Shown here one piece after another: positions 42,418 to 50,676 of a DNA stretch of 52,761 bases. The notes below the pieces were generated by a model. The model was given only the letters and a program-made list of their open reading frames with translations. It had not been told where the DNA came from and searched no databases. This stretch comes from JBBKWX01 sp037969175 (lineage in GTDB: Bacteria > Bacteroidota > Bacteroidia > AKYH767-A > JBBKVM01): NCBI GenBank assembly GCA_037969175.1, contig JBBKWX010000157.1:1-52761 (forward strand), given 5' to 3'. The position numbers and the translations under genes are program-made. Position 1 is the first letter of the stretch. Every line of letters begins with the position of its first letter.

Positions 42418-44736
42418 ATGAAACATATTCTTTTCAGGTTAACCCTGTTATCAGCATTATTTATGCTGACTTTTTCAAATTCAGCTTTTAGTCAAACAGC
42501 CAATTTCAGAGGGTTTGTCTACGATAAAGAAACTGCTGAACCCATCATTTTCTCAAATCTGATCTTCAAAGGCACTACCTATGGAGCTTCGACTGACTTG
42601 AATGGTTTTTTCAGTATTACCAAGATCCCGGCTGGAACTTATAATCTGATAGTATCTTATGTTGGATACGACACGATAATTAATCCGGTAACGATCAAAG
42701 ATGGTGAGATCATTACTAAAAAGTTCTATCTGCAAAAGAAAGCTTTCACATTAGAGACTTTCAATATATCAGCTGAGAAACAAGAAGCCAGAACTGAAGT
42801 TCAGGTTTCGGTGAATAAGATCACTCCGAAAGAAATGAGTCAGGTACCTTCTATTGGTGGTGAACCTGATCTGGCCCAATACCTGCAAGTGTTGCCGGGT
42901 GTCATCTTCACCGGTGATCAGGGAGGGCAGCTTTATATCCGGGGTGGAAGTCCGATACAAAATAAAGTATTATTAGATGGAATGATCATTTATAACCCCT
43001 TCCACTCTATCGGTTTATTCTCAGTTTTTGATAATGATATTATTCGTTCAGCGGATGTATATACCGGTGGTTTCGGAGCTGAATATTCTGGCCGTATCTC
43101 ATCTATCATGGATATCACAACACGTGAGGGAAATAAAAAGAGATACAGTGGTAAGATTTCTTCAAGTCCTTTTACTTCCAAATTAATGATAGAAGGCCCT
43201 TTAAAAAAGGCAACTGAAGGCGGGGGTGGCAATAGTTCTTTTGTGATCTCAGGTAAGACTTCCTACTTACAGGAAAGTTCAAAAATATTTTACACATATA
43301 TAGATACTGCAGGACTGCCCTACAATTTCAATGACATCTATGGCAAAGTATCCATGAATGCAGATAATGGCAGCAAGTTGAATATTTTCGGATTCAATTT
43401 CAGTGATAATGTTCGTTATAAGAATGTAGCTGATATAGATTGGAAGTCTACAGGTTTCGGTTCTAATTTCGTTTTGGTTCCGGGCGGATCTACTGCTTTG
43501 ATAGATGGTGCATTTTCTTATTCCAGTTATGATATAACTTTACAGGAAGCAAATCTAAAACCAAGAACAAGTTCTATCAATGGCTTTAATATGGGTCTTA
43601 ACTTCACCTATTTTATGGGTCAGGATGAAGTAAAATATGGTCTGGAAGTTTTAGGTTTCAGAACCAATTTTGACTTTTTTAATTCTGTAGGAAGAAATAT
43701 TTCTCAGGTTGAAAACACTACAGAGTTAGGTGGATATATTAAGTATAAGAAGATCATAAAAACGAAACTTATCATAGAACCCAGTCTTAGATTACACTAT
43801 TATTCCTCTCTTTCTGAATTCAGTCCTGAGCCCAGACTTGGGATGAAATTTAACATGAGAGATAATTTCAGATTGAAGTTTGCAGGAGGATTATATTCAC
43901 AAAACCTGATCAGTGCAACTTCAGATCGTGATGTAGTAAACTTGTTTTATGGATTCTTAAGTGGTCCGGATAATCTTCAATCAACCTTTGATGGAAAAGA
44001 TGTGACAAGCAAATTGCAGAAAGCGCGTCATGCGATCTTTGGATTTGAATACGATCTTCCCAATCACATGAGTTTAAATGTTGAAGGTTATATCAAACAG
44101 TTCAATCAACTGACGAATATCAACCGGGATAAATTGTATGATGATATTCCTGAAAACAATGCTCAGCCTGATTATCTTAAAAAAGATTACATCATTGAAA
44201 ATGGTGTTGCAAAAGGTATTGACGTAGTATGGAAATATGATAATAAGAAAGTATATCTCTGGGCTGTTTATTCCTTAGGTTTTGTTGACCGATTTGATGG
44301 AAGAAGAGATTATGTTCCGCATTTTGACAGAAGACATAACGTAAATCTGGTTGGAAACTACACATTCGGAAAACGTCTGGATTGGGAAGTAAGTGCAAGA
44401 TGGAATCTGGGATCCGGATTTCCTTTTACACAAACACAAGGATTCTATGAGTTCCTTCCATTTACCCAAGGTATTAACCAAAATTACACAACCGCAAATG
44501 GTAATCTGGGTATCATTTATGGCGATCTTAACGGAGGGCAACTTCCTTGGTATCATCGTCTTGATATCAGTATAAAAAAATCATGGGCCATTTCCAAGAA
44601 CTCCATTCTTGAAGCTAACGGTAGTATTATCAATGCTTACAACCGCCAAAATATTTTCTATTTTGATCGTGTCACTTATAAGCGTGTAGATCAACTTCCC
44701 GCTCTACCAAGTGTAGGTGTCAGCATGACATTCTAA
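42418..44736 (+). CDS. TonB-dependent receptor with carboxypeptidase-like N-terminal domain
   Basis: A 772-residue outer-membrane receptor. Signal peptide (LTLLSALFMLTFSNSAFSQ), then a CarboxypepD_reg-like domain (residues ~28-112: FRGFVYDKETAEPIIFSNLI then GTYNLIVSYVGYDTI), a plug domain (SQVPSIGGEPDLAQYLQVLPG to IRGGSPIQNKVLLDGMIIYNP and GGFGAEYSGRISSIMDITTREG), and a beta-barrel ending YKRVDQLPALPSVGVSMTF. No linked SusD homologue, so it is not a classical SusCD pair. Substrate unknown: siderophore, cofactor and glycan are all possible. A terminator follows the stop; the gap to the EVE gene is 58 bp. Confidence 0.93.
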   Translation: MKHILFRLTLLSALFMLTFSNSAFSQTANFRGFVYDKETAEPIIFSNLIFKGTTYGASTDLNGFFSITKIPAGTYNLIVSYVGYDTIINPVTIKDGEIITKKFYLQKKAFTLETFNISAEKQEARTEVQVSVNKITPKEMSQVPSIGGEPDLAQYLQVLPGVIFTGDQGGQLYIRGGSPIQNKVLLDGMIIYNPFHSIGLFSVFDNDIIRSADVYTGGFGAEYSGRISSIMDITTREGNKKRYSGKISSSPFTSKLMIEGPLKKATEGGGGNSSFVISGKTSYLQESSKIFYTYIDTAGLPYNFNDIYGKVSMNADNGSKLNIFGFNFSDNVRYKNVADIDWKSTGFGSNFVLVPGGSTALIDGAFSYSSYDITLQEANLKPRTSSINGFNMGLNFTYFMGQDEVKYGLEVLGFRTNFDFFNSVGRNISQVENTTELGGYIKYKKIIKTKLIIEPSLRLHYYSSLSEFSPEPRLGMKFNMRDNFRLKFAGGLYSQNLISATSDRDVVNLFYGFLSGPDNLQSTFDGKDVTSKLQKARHAIFGFEYDLPNHMSLNVEGYIKQFNQLTNINRDKLYDDIPENNAQPDYLKKDYIIENGVAKGIDVVWKYDNKKVYLWAVYSLGFVDRFDGRRDYVPHFDRRHNVNLVGNYTFGKRLDWEVSARWNLGSGFPFTQTQGFYEFLPFTQGINQNYTTANGNLGIIYGDLNGGQLPWYHRLDISIKKSWAISKNSILEANGSIINAYNRQNIFYFDRVTYKRVDQLPALPSVGVSMTF

Positions 44737-44754
44737 ACAAACATCAATAAATTT

Positions 44755-44790
44755 AAATCCTTCTGAAATTTTCAGGAGGATTTTTTTTTA
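44755..44790 (+). terminator. Terminator of the TonB receptor gene
   Basis: Stem AAATCCTTCTGAAA pairs with TTTCAGGAGGATTT (one G-U pair, tiny loop) and is followed by a T-run (44781-44789). It starts 18 nt after the stop. Confidence 0.85.
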
Positions 44791-44895
44791 TATCATGAAA
44801 CTCATACCCAGCCTAAGTTTAGTTGTATAAACATTTTGATATTTTATCATTCTGAAAATAGCCTCGATAATTTTCCGTAATATTACATCCCGTCT

Positions 44896-44919
44896 GGTAG
44901 CGCACAATTGCGCTCCTAA
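44896..44919 (-). repeat. REP-like hairpin headed TTAGGAGCG
   Basis: The minus strand reads TTAGGAGCGCAATTGTGCGC, then TACC. The hairpin AGCGCA/TGCGCT (44899-44904 with 44909-44914, loop CAAT) lies 12-30 nt before the pyrG start. It shares its head with elements at 1.6 kb and 34.06 kb. Position just before pyrG could affect expression, but no T-run follows. Confidence 0.5.
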
Positions 44920-44930
44920 AAATCGAAAAC

Positions 44931-46544
44931 ATGTCACTCACCAAGTACATTTTCGTAACAGGCGGAGTTACTTCCTCTTTAGGAAAAGGTATCATCTCCG
45001 CTTCACTTGCGAAACTTCTTCAATCCAGGGGATATACAGTTACTATCCAAAAACTTGATCCTTACATTAATGTTGATCCGGGAACCTTAAATCCCTATGA
45101 ACACGGTGAATGTTTTGTAACCGATGATGGAGCAGAAACAGATCTCGATCTGGGGCACTATGAGCGATTCCTCAATACTCCTACTTCTCAATCAAACAAT
45201 GTTACTACCGGTAGAATATATCAGACTGTAATAAACAAAGAACGAGAAGGGGCTTATCTGGGGAAAACGGTTCAAGTCATCCCACATATAACAGACGAGA
45301 TAAAAAGACGCGTAAAATTACTGGGTGATACCGGTAAATATGAAATTGTAATTACTGAGATTGGTGGTACCGTTGGCGACATCGAATCATTACCTTATGT
45401 GGAAGCTGTCCGTCAACTAAAATGGGAAATGGGCAGTAGTTGCCTCGTTATTCATCTAACCCTTCTCCCCTTTTTGGCTGCTGCAGGTGAATTAAAGACC
45501 AAGCCTACCCAACACTCTGTAAAAGCTTTATTGGAATATGGAGTTCAACCGGATATTCTTGTTTGCAGAACTGAGCATCATATGTCGAATGACATACGTA
45601 AGAAAATCGCACTCTTCTGTAATGTAAATATCAATGCTGTTATTGAATCTATCGATGCAGAATCTATTTATGATGTTCCATTATTGATGTTGAAGGAACA
45701 ATTAGATAAAGTTGTACTTAGTAAATTGAGACTTTCGACCAAGAACGATCCCGAGCTTCAGGCATGGAAACGGTTTTTAGGCAAATTAAAGAATCCTACA
45801 TCCGAGGTAAGGATTGGGCTTATCGGGAAATACATTGAACTTAAAGATGCTTATAAATCGATTGCCGAGGCATTCATTCATGCCGGTGTAGCAAACGAAT
45901 GTAAGGTGAATTTAGAATGGATACATTCTGATAAATTGGATGAAAGTGATGTTGCCATAAAACTAAAAGGCTTGCATGGGATCCTTGTTGCACCCGGTTT
46001 CGGCGGCAGAGGAATAGAGGGAAAGATCCGAGCTATCACCTATGCCCGGGAGATGAAGATTCCGTTTTTAGGAATCTGTCTTGGAATGCAGTGCGCAGCT
46101 ATAGAATTCAGTCGTAATATTCTGAAACTCAAAGGGTCTCATTCAATCGAAATGGATGATAAGACCAAATATCCTGTTATCGATATCATGTCCGATCAGA
46201 AGGATATTACAGCGAAAGGCGGTACCATGAGGCTGGGATCTTACGCTTGCCAGCTTTCGAAAGGAAGTAAAGCAGCACAGATCTATGGAAAGAGCAAGAT
46301 TCAGGAAAGACATAGACATCGCTACGAATTCAATAACAAGTATTTGAAAGATTTCGAAAAATCAGGCATGCTTGCTTCAGGTATCAATCCGGATACCGGC
46401 CTGGTAGAGATCATTGAATTAAAGGACCATCCTTGGTTTATAGGCGTTCAATTTCATCCTGAATATAAGAGTACAGTTGAAAATCCGCATCCATTATTCT
46501 CTTCTTTTGTAAGAGCAGCTATGGATCATTCCTCAACACGCTAA
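44931..46544 (+). CDS. pyrG: CTP synthase
   Basis: A 537-residue enzyme that aminates UTP to CTP with glutamine and ATP. The N-terminal synthetase domain shows KYIFVTGGVTSSLGKGIISASL (P-loop) and LDPYINVDPGTLNPYEHGECFVTDDGAETDLDLGHYERF, then VITEIGGTVGDIESLPYVEAV. The C-terminal class I glutaminase domain has the nucleophile Cys in FLGICLGMQCAAIEF, and His/Glu in QFHPEYKS. Length is standard. Starts ATG 44931; a REP-like hairpin lies just upstream. yidC follows 66 bp later with its own promoter. Confidence 0.97.
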   Translation: MSLTKYIFVTGGVTSSLGKGIISASLAKLLQSRGYTVTIQKLDPYINVDPGTLNPYEHGECFVTDDGAETDLDLGHYERFLNTPTSQSNNVTTGRIYQTVINKEREGAYLGKTVQVIPHITDEIKRRVKLLGDTGKYEIVITEIGGTVGDIESLPYVEAVRQLKWEMGSSCLVIHLTLLPFLAAAGELKTKPTQHSVKALLEYGVQPDILVCRTEHHMSNDIRKKIALFCNVNINAVIESIDAESIYDVPLLMLKEQLDKVVLSKLRLSTKNDPELQAWKRFLGKLKNPTSEVRIGLIGKYIELKDAYKSIAEAFIHAGVANECKVNLEWIHSDKLDESDVAIKLKGLHGILVAPGFGGRGIEGKIRAITYAREMKIPFLGICLGMQCAAIEFSRNILKLKGSHSIEMDDKTKYPVIDIMSDQKDITAKGGTMRLGSYACQLSKGSKAAQIYGKSKIQERHRHRYEFNNKYLKDFEKSGMLASGINPDTGLVEIIELKDHPWFIGVQFHPEYKSTVENPHPLFSSFVRAAMDHSSTR

Positions 46545-46556
46545 ATCATAATTCTA

Positions 46557-46588
46557 TTGTGGCATTACCAAGGATAATGGTATCTTTG
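46557..46588 (+). promoter_or_regulatory. Promoter of yidC (TTG-N21-TATCTTTG)
   Basis: TTG at 46557-46559 and TATCTTTG at 46581-46588, spaced 21 nt, fit the Bacteroidota consensus. ATG lies 22 nt beyond the -7 box. Confidence 0.65.
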
Positions 46589-46610
46589 CCGCCTAAATTT
46601 TTATTCCAAC

Positions 46611-48467
46611 ATGGATCGTAATTCCATCATTGGATTAAGCCTTATTGGCTTGATCCTTCTCACATTTAGCTATCTGAACCGTCCAAGCACGGAGGAAGTT
46701 GAAAGATTCAGTCAGCAACAAGATTCGATTGCTTTGATCACCAAAGCAAATGAGATCGAAGCAGTGAAAACACAATCGGAAATAATTCAAGACAGTCTCC
46801 CTGCAGTTGTAGAAAATGACTCTATTGCGATTGAAAACCAGAAACAACAGTTGGGTAGCTTTGCCTCTTCAGCTGCAGGTGAAGAGACTTTCACAACGCT
46901 TGAAAATGAATTGTTGAAAGTAACCTTTAGTAATAAAGGTGGCAGAATGGTTTTTGCTCAACTGAAAAAGTACAAAACTCATGATTCATTACCTGTCATC
47001 CTTTTCGAAGGTGAGGATAGTGAAATGGAATTGAAATTCTTTGCTCAGAACAGAACTATTTCAACCGGCAATTTGTATTTCAAAACACTGGGTGAATCGA
47101 AAAATATTAGCGGAGAAGAATTGGCCACCATCACCATGAGGTTGGAGGTTCAGCCCGGGAGTTTTATCGATCAGATCTATACGCTGAAAGGAAACTCATA
47201 TCTGGTAGGATATAATGTGGTAATGAAGGGGATGCAGGATATTATTGCGCCCAATATCAGTACCATAGAACTGGATTGGAAGCTAAAAGCTCGCAGACAT
47301 GAGTTAAGCAGGAAGAACGAGATTGATAATACCTCTGTATATTATCGATTTGCAGAAAATGATGTTGATGAACTTTCAATTGGAGAAGATCCGGAACAAG
47401 AAACGCTTAAGACAAGTGTAACATGGGTTGCCTTTAAACAGCAATTCTTCTCTTCTGTATTGATCTCAGACTCAGGTTTCGATAAACCTACAACCGTCAG
47501 TGCCGATCCTGAAGCAGATGAGAGTTATGTAAGAAATATGGCAGCAACTTTTTCTTTGCCTTTCAATCACAAATCTGAAGAAAACATTGAAATGCGTTTC
47601 TATCTGGGACCTAATCATTACCAGACCTTAAAAAGTTTTGATCTGGATCTTGAGAAGCTCATCCCGCTGGGTTGGGGGATCTTTGGCTGGGTTAACAGAT
47701 ATCTGGTTATTCCGGTCTTCAATTTCCTGAACAGCTTTGACCTCAATTTCGGATTGATCATATTGATCCTCACCTTGTTCATTAAAGTCCTGATACTCCC
47801 GCTGACTTATAAAGCCTATCTGAGTTCTGCCAAAATGAAGGTGCTTAAACCGGAAATCGATGAATTATCGGCCAAGTTTAAAGAAGAGCCCTTAAAGCTT
47901 CAGCAAGAGACCATGGGCTTGTACAAGAAAGCCGGAGTCAATCCACTTGGAGGCTGTATCCCAATGCTGCTTCAATTCCCTATACTGATCGCCATGTTCC
48001 GCTTCTTCCCTGCAAGCATTGAGCTGAGGCAGGAAAGCTTCTTATGGGCACATGACCTTTCAACTTACGATAGCATCCTGGATCTGCCATTTACAATCCC
48101 ATTCTATGGGGCACACGTGAGTTTGTTTACATTGCTGATGACTATTTCTACTTTGCTTTACACGAAGTATAACAGTAGCATGACGGGCAGTATGAATCCG
48201 CAAATGAAATGGATGATGTATCTGATGCCGGTGATGTTCCTTGGCTTATTCAACAATTTCGCAGCAGGTTTGAGTTATTATTACTTCTTATCTAACGTGA
48301 TTAGTATTGGACAACAATTTGCTATCAAGGGGCTTGTGAACGAAGATGAGATCCACCGCAAGATCCAGGAGAATAAGAAAAAACCTCAAAGCAATAAGAA
48401 ATCTAAATTTCAGCAGCGACTTGAGGACATGGCAAAACAAAAAGGCATCAATGCTCCAAAAAAATAA
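46611..48467 (+). CDS. yidC: Membrane protein insertase YidC
   Basis: A 618-residue YidC/Oxa1 insertase that places proteins in the cytoplasmic membrane, alone or with SecYEG. N-terminal anchor (IIGLSLIGLILLTFSYLNR), a large periplasmic beta-rich domain (~85-345), then the conserved C-terminal five-helix core from ~360: FNFGLIILILTLFIKVLILPLTYKAYLSSAKMKVLKPEI, GVNPLGGCIPMLLQFPILIAMFRFF and LYTKYNSSMTGSMNPQMKWMMYLMPVMFLGLFNNFAAGLSYYYFLSNV. The tail is Lys/Gln-rich (QENKKKPQSNKKSKFQQR), which may contact ribosomes. Full-length and intact. Confidence 0.96.
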   Translation: MDRNSIIGLSLIGLILLTFSYLNRPSTEEVERFSQQQDSIALITKANEIEAVKTQSEIIQDSLPAVVENDSIAIENQKQQLGSFASSAAGEETFTTLENELLKVTFSNKGGRMVFAQLKKYKTHDSLPVILFEGEDSEMELKFFAQNRTISTGNLYFKTLGESKNISGEELATITMRLEVQPGSFIDQIYTLKGNSYLVGYNVVMKGMQDIIAPNISTIELDWKLKARRHELSRKNEIDNTSVYYRFAENDVDELSIGEDPEQETLKTSVTWVAFKQQFFSSVLISDSGFDKPTTVSADPEADESYVRNMAATFSLPFNHKSEENIEMRFYLGPNHYQTLKSFDLDLEKLIPLGWGIFGWVNRYLVIPVFNFLNSFDLNFGLIILILTLFIKVLILPLTYKAYLSSAKMKVLKPEIDELSAKFKEEPLKLQQETMGLYKKAGVNPLGGCIPMLLQFPILIAMFRFFPASIELRQESFLWAHDLSTYDSILDLPFTIPFYGAHVSLFTLLMTISTLLYTKYNSSMTGSMNPQMKWMMYLMPVMFLGLFNNFAAGLSYYYFLSNVISIGQQFAIKGLVNEDEIHRKIQENKKKPQSNKKSKFQQRLEDMAKQKGINAPKK

Positions 48468-48493
48468 TCTGTACAAAATTGTACTTTTATAGC

Positions 48494-49051
48494 ATGAAAA
48501 GCAAAAACATCTTCTTCCTAACGTTTTCGATATTGCTGAGTCTAAGCTTTTTAAGCGCTTGCAAAACAACAACAGATACAACAGATCCTGTATTGGTGGC
48601 AACCGAGGATACTCCGGCCATTTCCCATGAAGCTTCTGAAGTGGATGATACTCCTATATCTCCAATGAAGAATGACAGTTTATTGTTGTCTATGGAAAGA
48701 ACTCCATGTTACGGAACTTGTCCTACTTATAAATTTCATATTTACAAGAACGGATATACTGAATATGAAGGAATCCGATTTGTGAATAAAGAAGGAATGT
48801 TCTATACCATCTTATCAAAGGAACAACTTAAGAAAATCACAGACAGGGCCAAGGAGATCAAATTCTATTACTTTAAAGATGAATATATAGATCGCAACAT
48901 GACCGATTTCCCTACAACCATAATAAAATATAACCTTGAAGGTAATATGAAAACAGTGTTGGACGGCCATAATGAAACGCCACGTGACCTGAAGGAATTT
49001 GAGTTATTCCTGGATCAGATAATAGACAACTCCGTTTGGATGAAAAAATAA
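48494..49051 (+). CDS. DUF6438 domain lipoprotein
   Basis: A 185-residue lipoprotein. Signal peptide ends in lipobox LSAC with Cys23 (ILLSLSFLSACKTTT), a Thr/Asp-rich linker follows, and residues ~75-180 match DUF6438: LLSMERTPCYGTCPTYKFHI, then YKNGYTEYEGIRFVNKEGMF. The paired cysteines in PCYGTCP may form a disulfide. Function unknown; family members are common Bacteroidota envelope lipoproteins. ATG 48494 is preferred to TTG 48479, which would bury the signal peptide. The 6-bp inverted repeat GTACAA-AA-TTGTAC (48471-48484) lies 9 nt upstream and could be an operator, but this is weak. A terminator follows the stop. Confidence 0.88.
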   Translation: MKSKNIFFLTFSILLSLSFLSACKTTTDTTDPVLVATEDTPAISHEASEVDDTPISPMKNDSLLLSMERTPCYGTCPTYKFHIYKNGYTEYEGIRFVNKEGMFYTILSKEQLKKITDRAKEIKFYYFKDEYIDRNMTDFPTTIIKYNLEGNMKTVLDGHNETPRDLKEFELFLDQIIDNSVWMKK

Positions 49052-49070
49052 ACTATTAAAATTTAGTATA

Positions 49071-49100
49071 AAGCCCAATCATTGATTTGGGCTTTTTTTT
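49071..49100 (+). terminator. Terminator of the DUF6438 gene
   Basis: Stem AAGCCCAA (49071-49078) with TTGGGCTT (49087-49094), 8-nt loop, followed by a T-run to 49100. Confidence 0.9.
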
Positions 49101-49120
49101 GATTCCTGCCTTGATTTCGG

Positions 49121-49128
49121 TAAATTTG
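49121..49128 (+). promoter_or_regulatory. -7 box for hppD
   Basis: TAAATTTG matches TAnnTTTG, 18 nt before the ATG. No -33 TTG at proper spacing. Confidence 0.45.
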
Positions 49129-49146
49129 TATCCTAAATAAAAAATT

Positions 49147-50241
49147 ATGTCACAAGATTTTTTGCCCCTGAAAGGCACAGACCATGTAGAATTTTATGTT
49201 GGAAATGCCAAGCAAAGTGCATATTACTACCAACATTCATTTGGTTTTGAACTGGTAGCTTATGCAGGCCCTGAGACCGGTATTCGTGACAGAGCGTCTT
49301 ATGTTTTACAACAAGGCAAACTACGGTTTGTACTGACTACTCCATTAAATCCCGAATCTGATATTGCAAAACATATTGCATTGCATGGAGATGGTGTAAA
49401 AGTTTTGGCACTTTGGGTGGATGATGCCGAGAAATCATGGTTGGAAACAATGAAGCGTGGTGCTGTAAACGCAGGCGAATTGAAGGTTCTGAGTGATGCA
49501 GATGGCGAAGTGAAGACTGCATCTATCTGCACTTATGGAGATACCATACATACGTTTGTTGAAAGAACGAATTACAAGGGTGTTTTTCTGCCCGGTTATG
49601 TTCCAATGAGCGCAAAAGTTAAAAGTAAGCCTGTAGGCTTTGAATATGTCGATCATTGTGTAGGTAATGTGGAACTGGGAAGGATGAATGATTGGGTCAA
49701 GTTTTATGAGGATGTGATGGGCTTCAAAACTATCATCACTTTTGATGATGAAGATATCTCAACTGAATACACTGCATTGATGAGTAAAGTTGTTTCGAAT
49801 GGAAATGGCTTTATCAAATTCCCGATCAATGAACCTGCAGAAGGAAAGAAGAAATCTCAGATCGATGAGTATCTTGAATTCTACAGAGGTGCCGGTGTAC
49901 AACATATAGCAATAGTAACAAGTGATATAATTGATACTGTATCTGAATTGCAAAGCCGTGGTGTTGATTTCTTAACAGTACCCGGAACGTATTATGACGA
50001 ACTCCTTGAGCGTGTTGGTAAGATCGAAGAAGATCTTTCGGATCTGCGAAAATTAGGGATCCTGGTTGATCGTGATGAAGAAGGATATTTACTACAGATC
50101 TTTACCAAACCTGTTGAAGACCGCCCTACTCTTTTCTTTGAGATCATACAGCGCAAAGGAGCAAAATCATTTGGAAAAGGGAATTTCAAAGCTTTATTCG
50201 AAGCAATTGAACGCGAGCAAGCATTAAGAGGGAATTTATAA
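49147..50241 (+). CDS. hppD: 4-hydroxyphenylpyruvate dioxygenase
   Basis: A 364-residue Fe(II) dioxygenase that turns 4-hydroxyphenylpyruvate into homogentisate in tyrosine breakdown. Two vicinal-oxygen-chelate halves are seen: N-terminal KGTDHVEFYVGNAKQSAYYY and C-terminal FEYVDHCVGNVELGRMNDWV. The three metal ligands are visible: His in VDHCVG, His in AGVQHIAIVT, and Glu in TLFFEIIQRKG. NGFIKFPINEPAEGKKKSQIDEYL is the family core. Ends with the usual C-terminal helix (FGKGNFKALFEAIEREQALRGNL). No other tyrosine-catabolism genes are adjacent. Terminator downstream is shared with the convergent THX gene. Confidence 0.97.
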   Translation: MSQDFLPLKGTDHVEFYVGNAKQSAYYYQHSFGFELVAYAGPETGIRDRASYVLQQGKLRFVLTTPLNPESDIAKHIALHGDGVKVLALWVDDAEKSWLETMKRGAVNAGELKVLSDADGEVKTASICTYGDTIHTFVERTNYKGVFLPGYVPMSAKVKSKPVGFEYVDHCVGNVELGRMNDWVKFYEDVMGFKTIITFDDEDISTEYTALMSKVVSNGNGFIKFPINEPAEGKKKSQIDEYLEFYRGAGVQHIAIVTSDIIDTVSELQSRGVDFLTVPGTYYDELLERVGKIEEDLSDLRKLGILVDRDEEGYLLQIFTKPVEDRPTLFFEIIQRKGAKSFGKGNFKALFEAIEREQALRGNL

Positions 50242-50261
50242 TCCCAACTTCAAAATAGATA

Positions 50262-50306
50262 AAATGAAAAGTCCTGATCAAACATGTTGATCAGGACTTT
50301 TCATTT
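50262..50306. terminator. Bidirectional terminator between hppD and the THX-like gene
   Basis: A 20-bp perfect stem (50262-50281 with 50287-50306), loop ACATG, with A-runs and T-runs on the two sides. It serves both convergent genes. Confidence 0.9.
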
Positions 50307-50329
50307 ATTACTTATTAAATAAAAGAACC

Positions 50330-50593
50330 TTATTCGGCCTTTTCACTTTCTTCTTTTTTGGTTGCTGCTTTTGCTGCAGGTTTTTTAGTTGCAGTTTTTG
50401 CTTTTGTTGCTTTCTTAGCCGGTGCAGCTTTCTTTTCAACAGTTTCTTCTGCAGCTTCAGCTTTTACCTTTGCAGGTTTAGCTTTTGCAACATTTTCATC
50501 CGGCTTGTAGATCGTCTTTTTCTTTTTTCTAAGCTTTCCGTATGAACCTGCGATTAATTTACCAAGTCTTGTTTTTATATCTCCTTTACCCAT
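50330..50593 (-). CDS. Small ribosomal subunit protein THX-like, with histone-H1-like tail
   Basis: An 87-residue, very basic protein. Residues 1-~27 (MGKGDIKTRLGKLIAGSYGK, then LRKKKK) match the 30S protein THX (S31e family), a short peptide lodged in the 30S head in Thermus, with the GKGD-T-GK-GSYGK-R core kept. The other ~55 residues are a Lys/Ala/Pro/Glu tail (AKPAKVKAEAAEETVEKKAA and APAKKATKAKTATKKPAAK), reminiscent of histone H1-like proteins, absent in the Thermus peptide. The tail could bind rRNA or nucleic acid. Alternative reading: a DNA-binding H1-like protein whose N-terminus only resembles THX. Start ATG 50593. Confidence 0.75.
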   Translation of the reverse strand: MGKGDIKTRLGKLIAGSYGKLRKKKKTIYKPDENVAKAKPAKVKAEAAEETVEKKAAPAKKATKAKTATKKPAAKAATKKEESEKAE

Positions 50594-50676
50594 AATTATT
50601 TTTGAATTTTATTATTAATATTTGATGACTAATCCTATTAAGCCTCAAGTTAAATAAATTTTAACACAAACACATA

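Noticed and set aside
48471..48484. GTACAA-AA-TTGTAC inverted repeat before the DUF6438 gene, as an operator
   Set aside because: Only 6-bp arms; no conserved site known to me. Mentioned in that gene's entry only.
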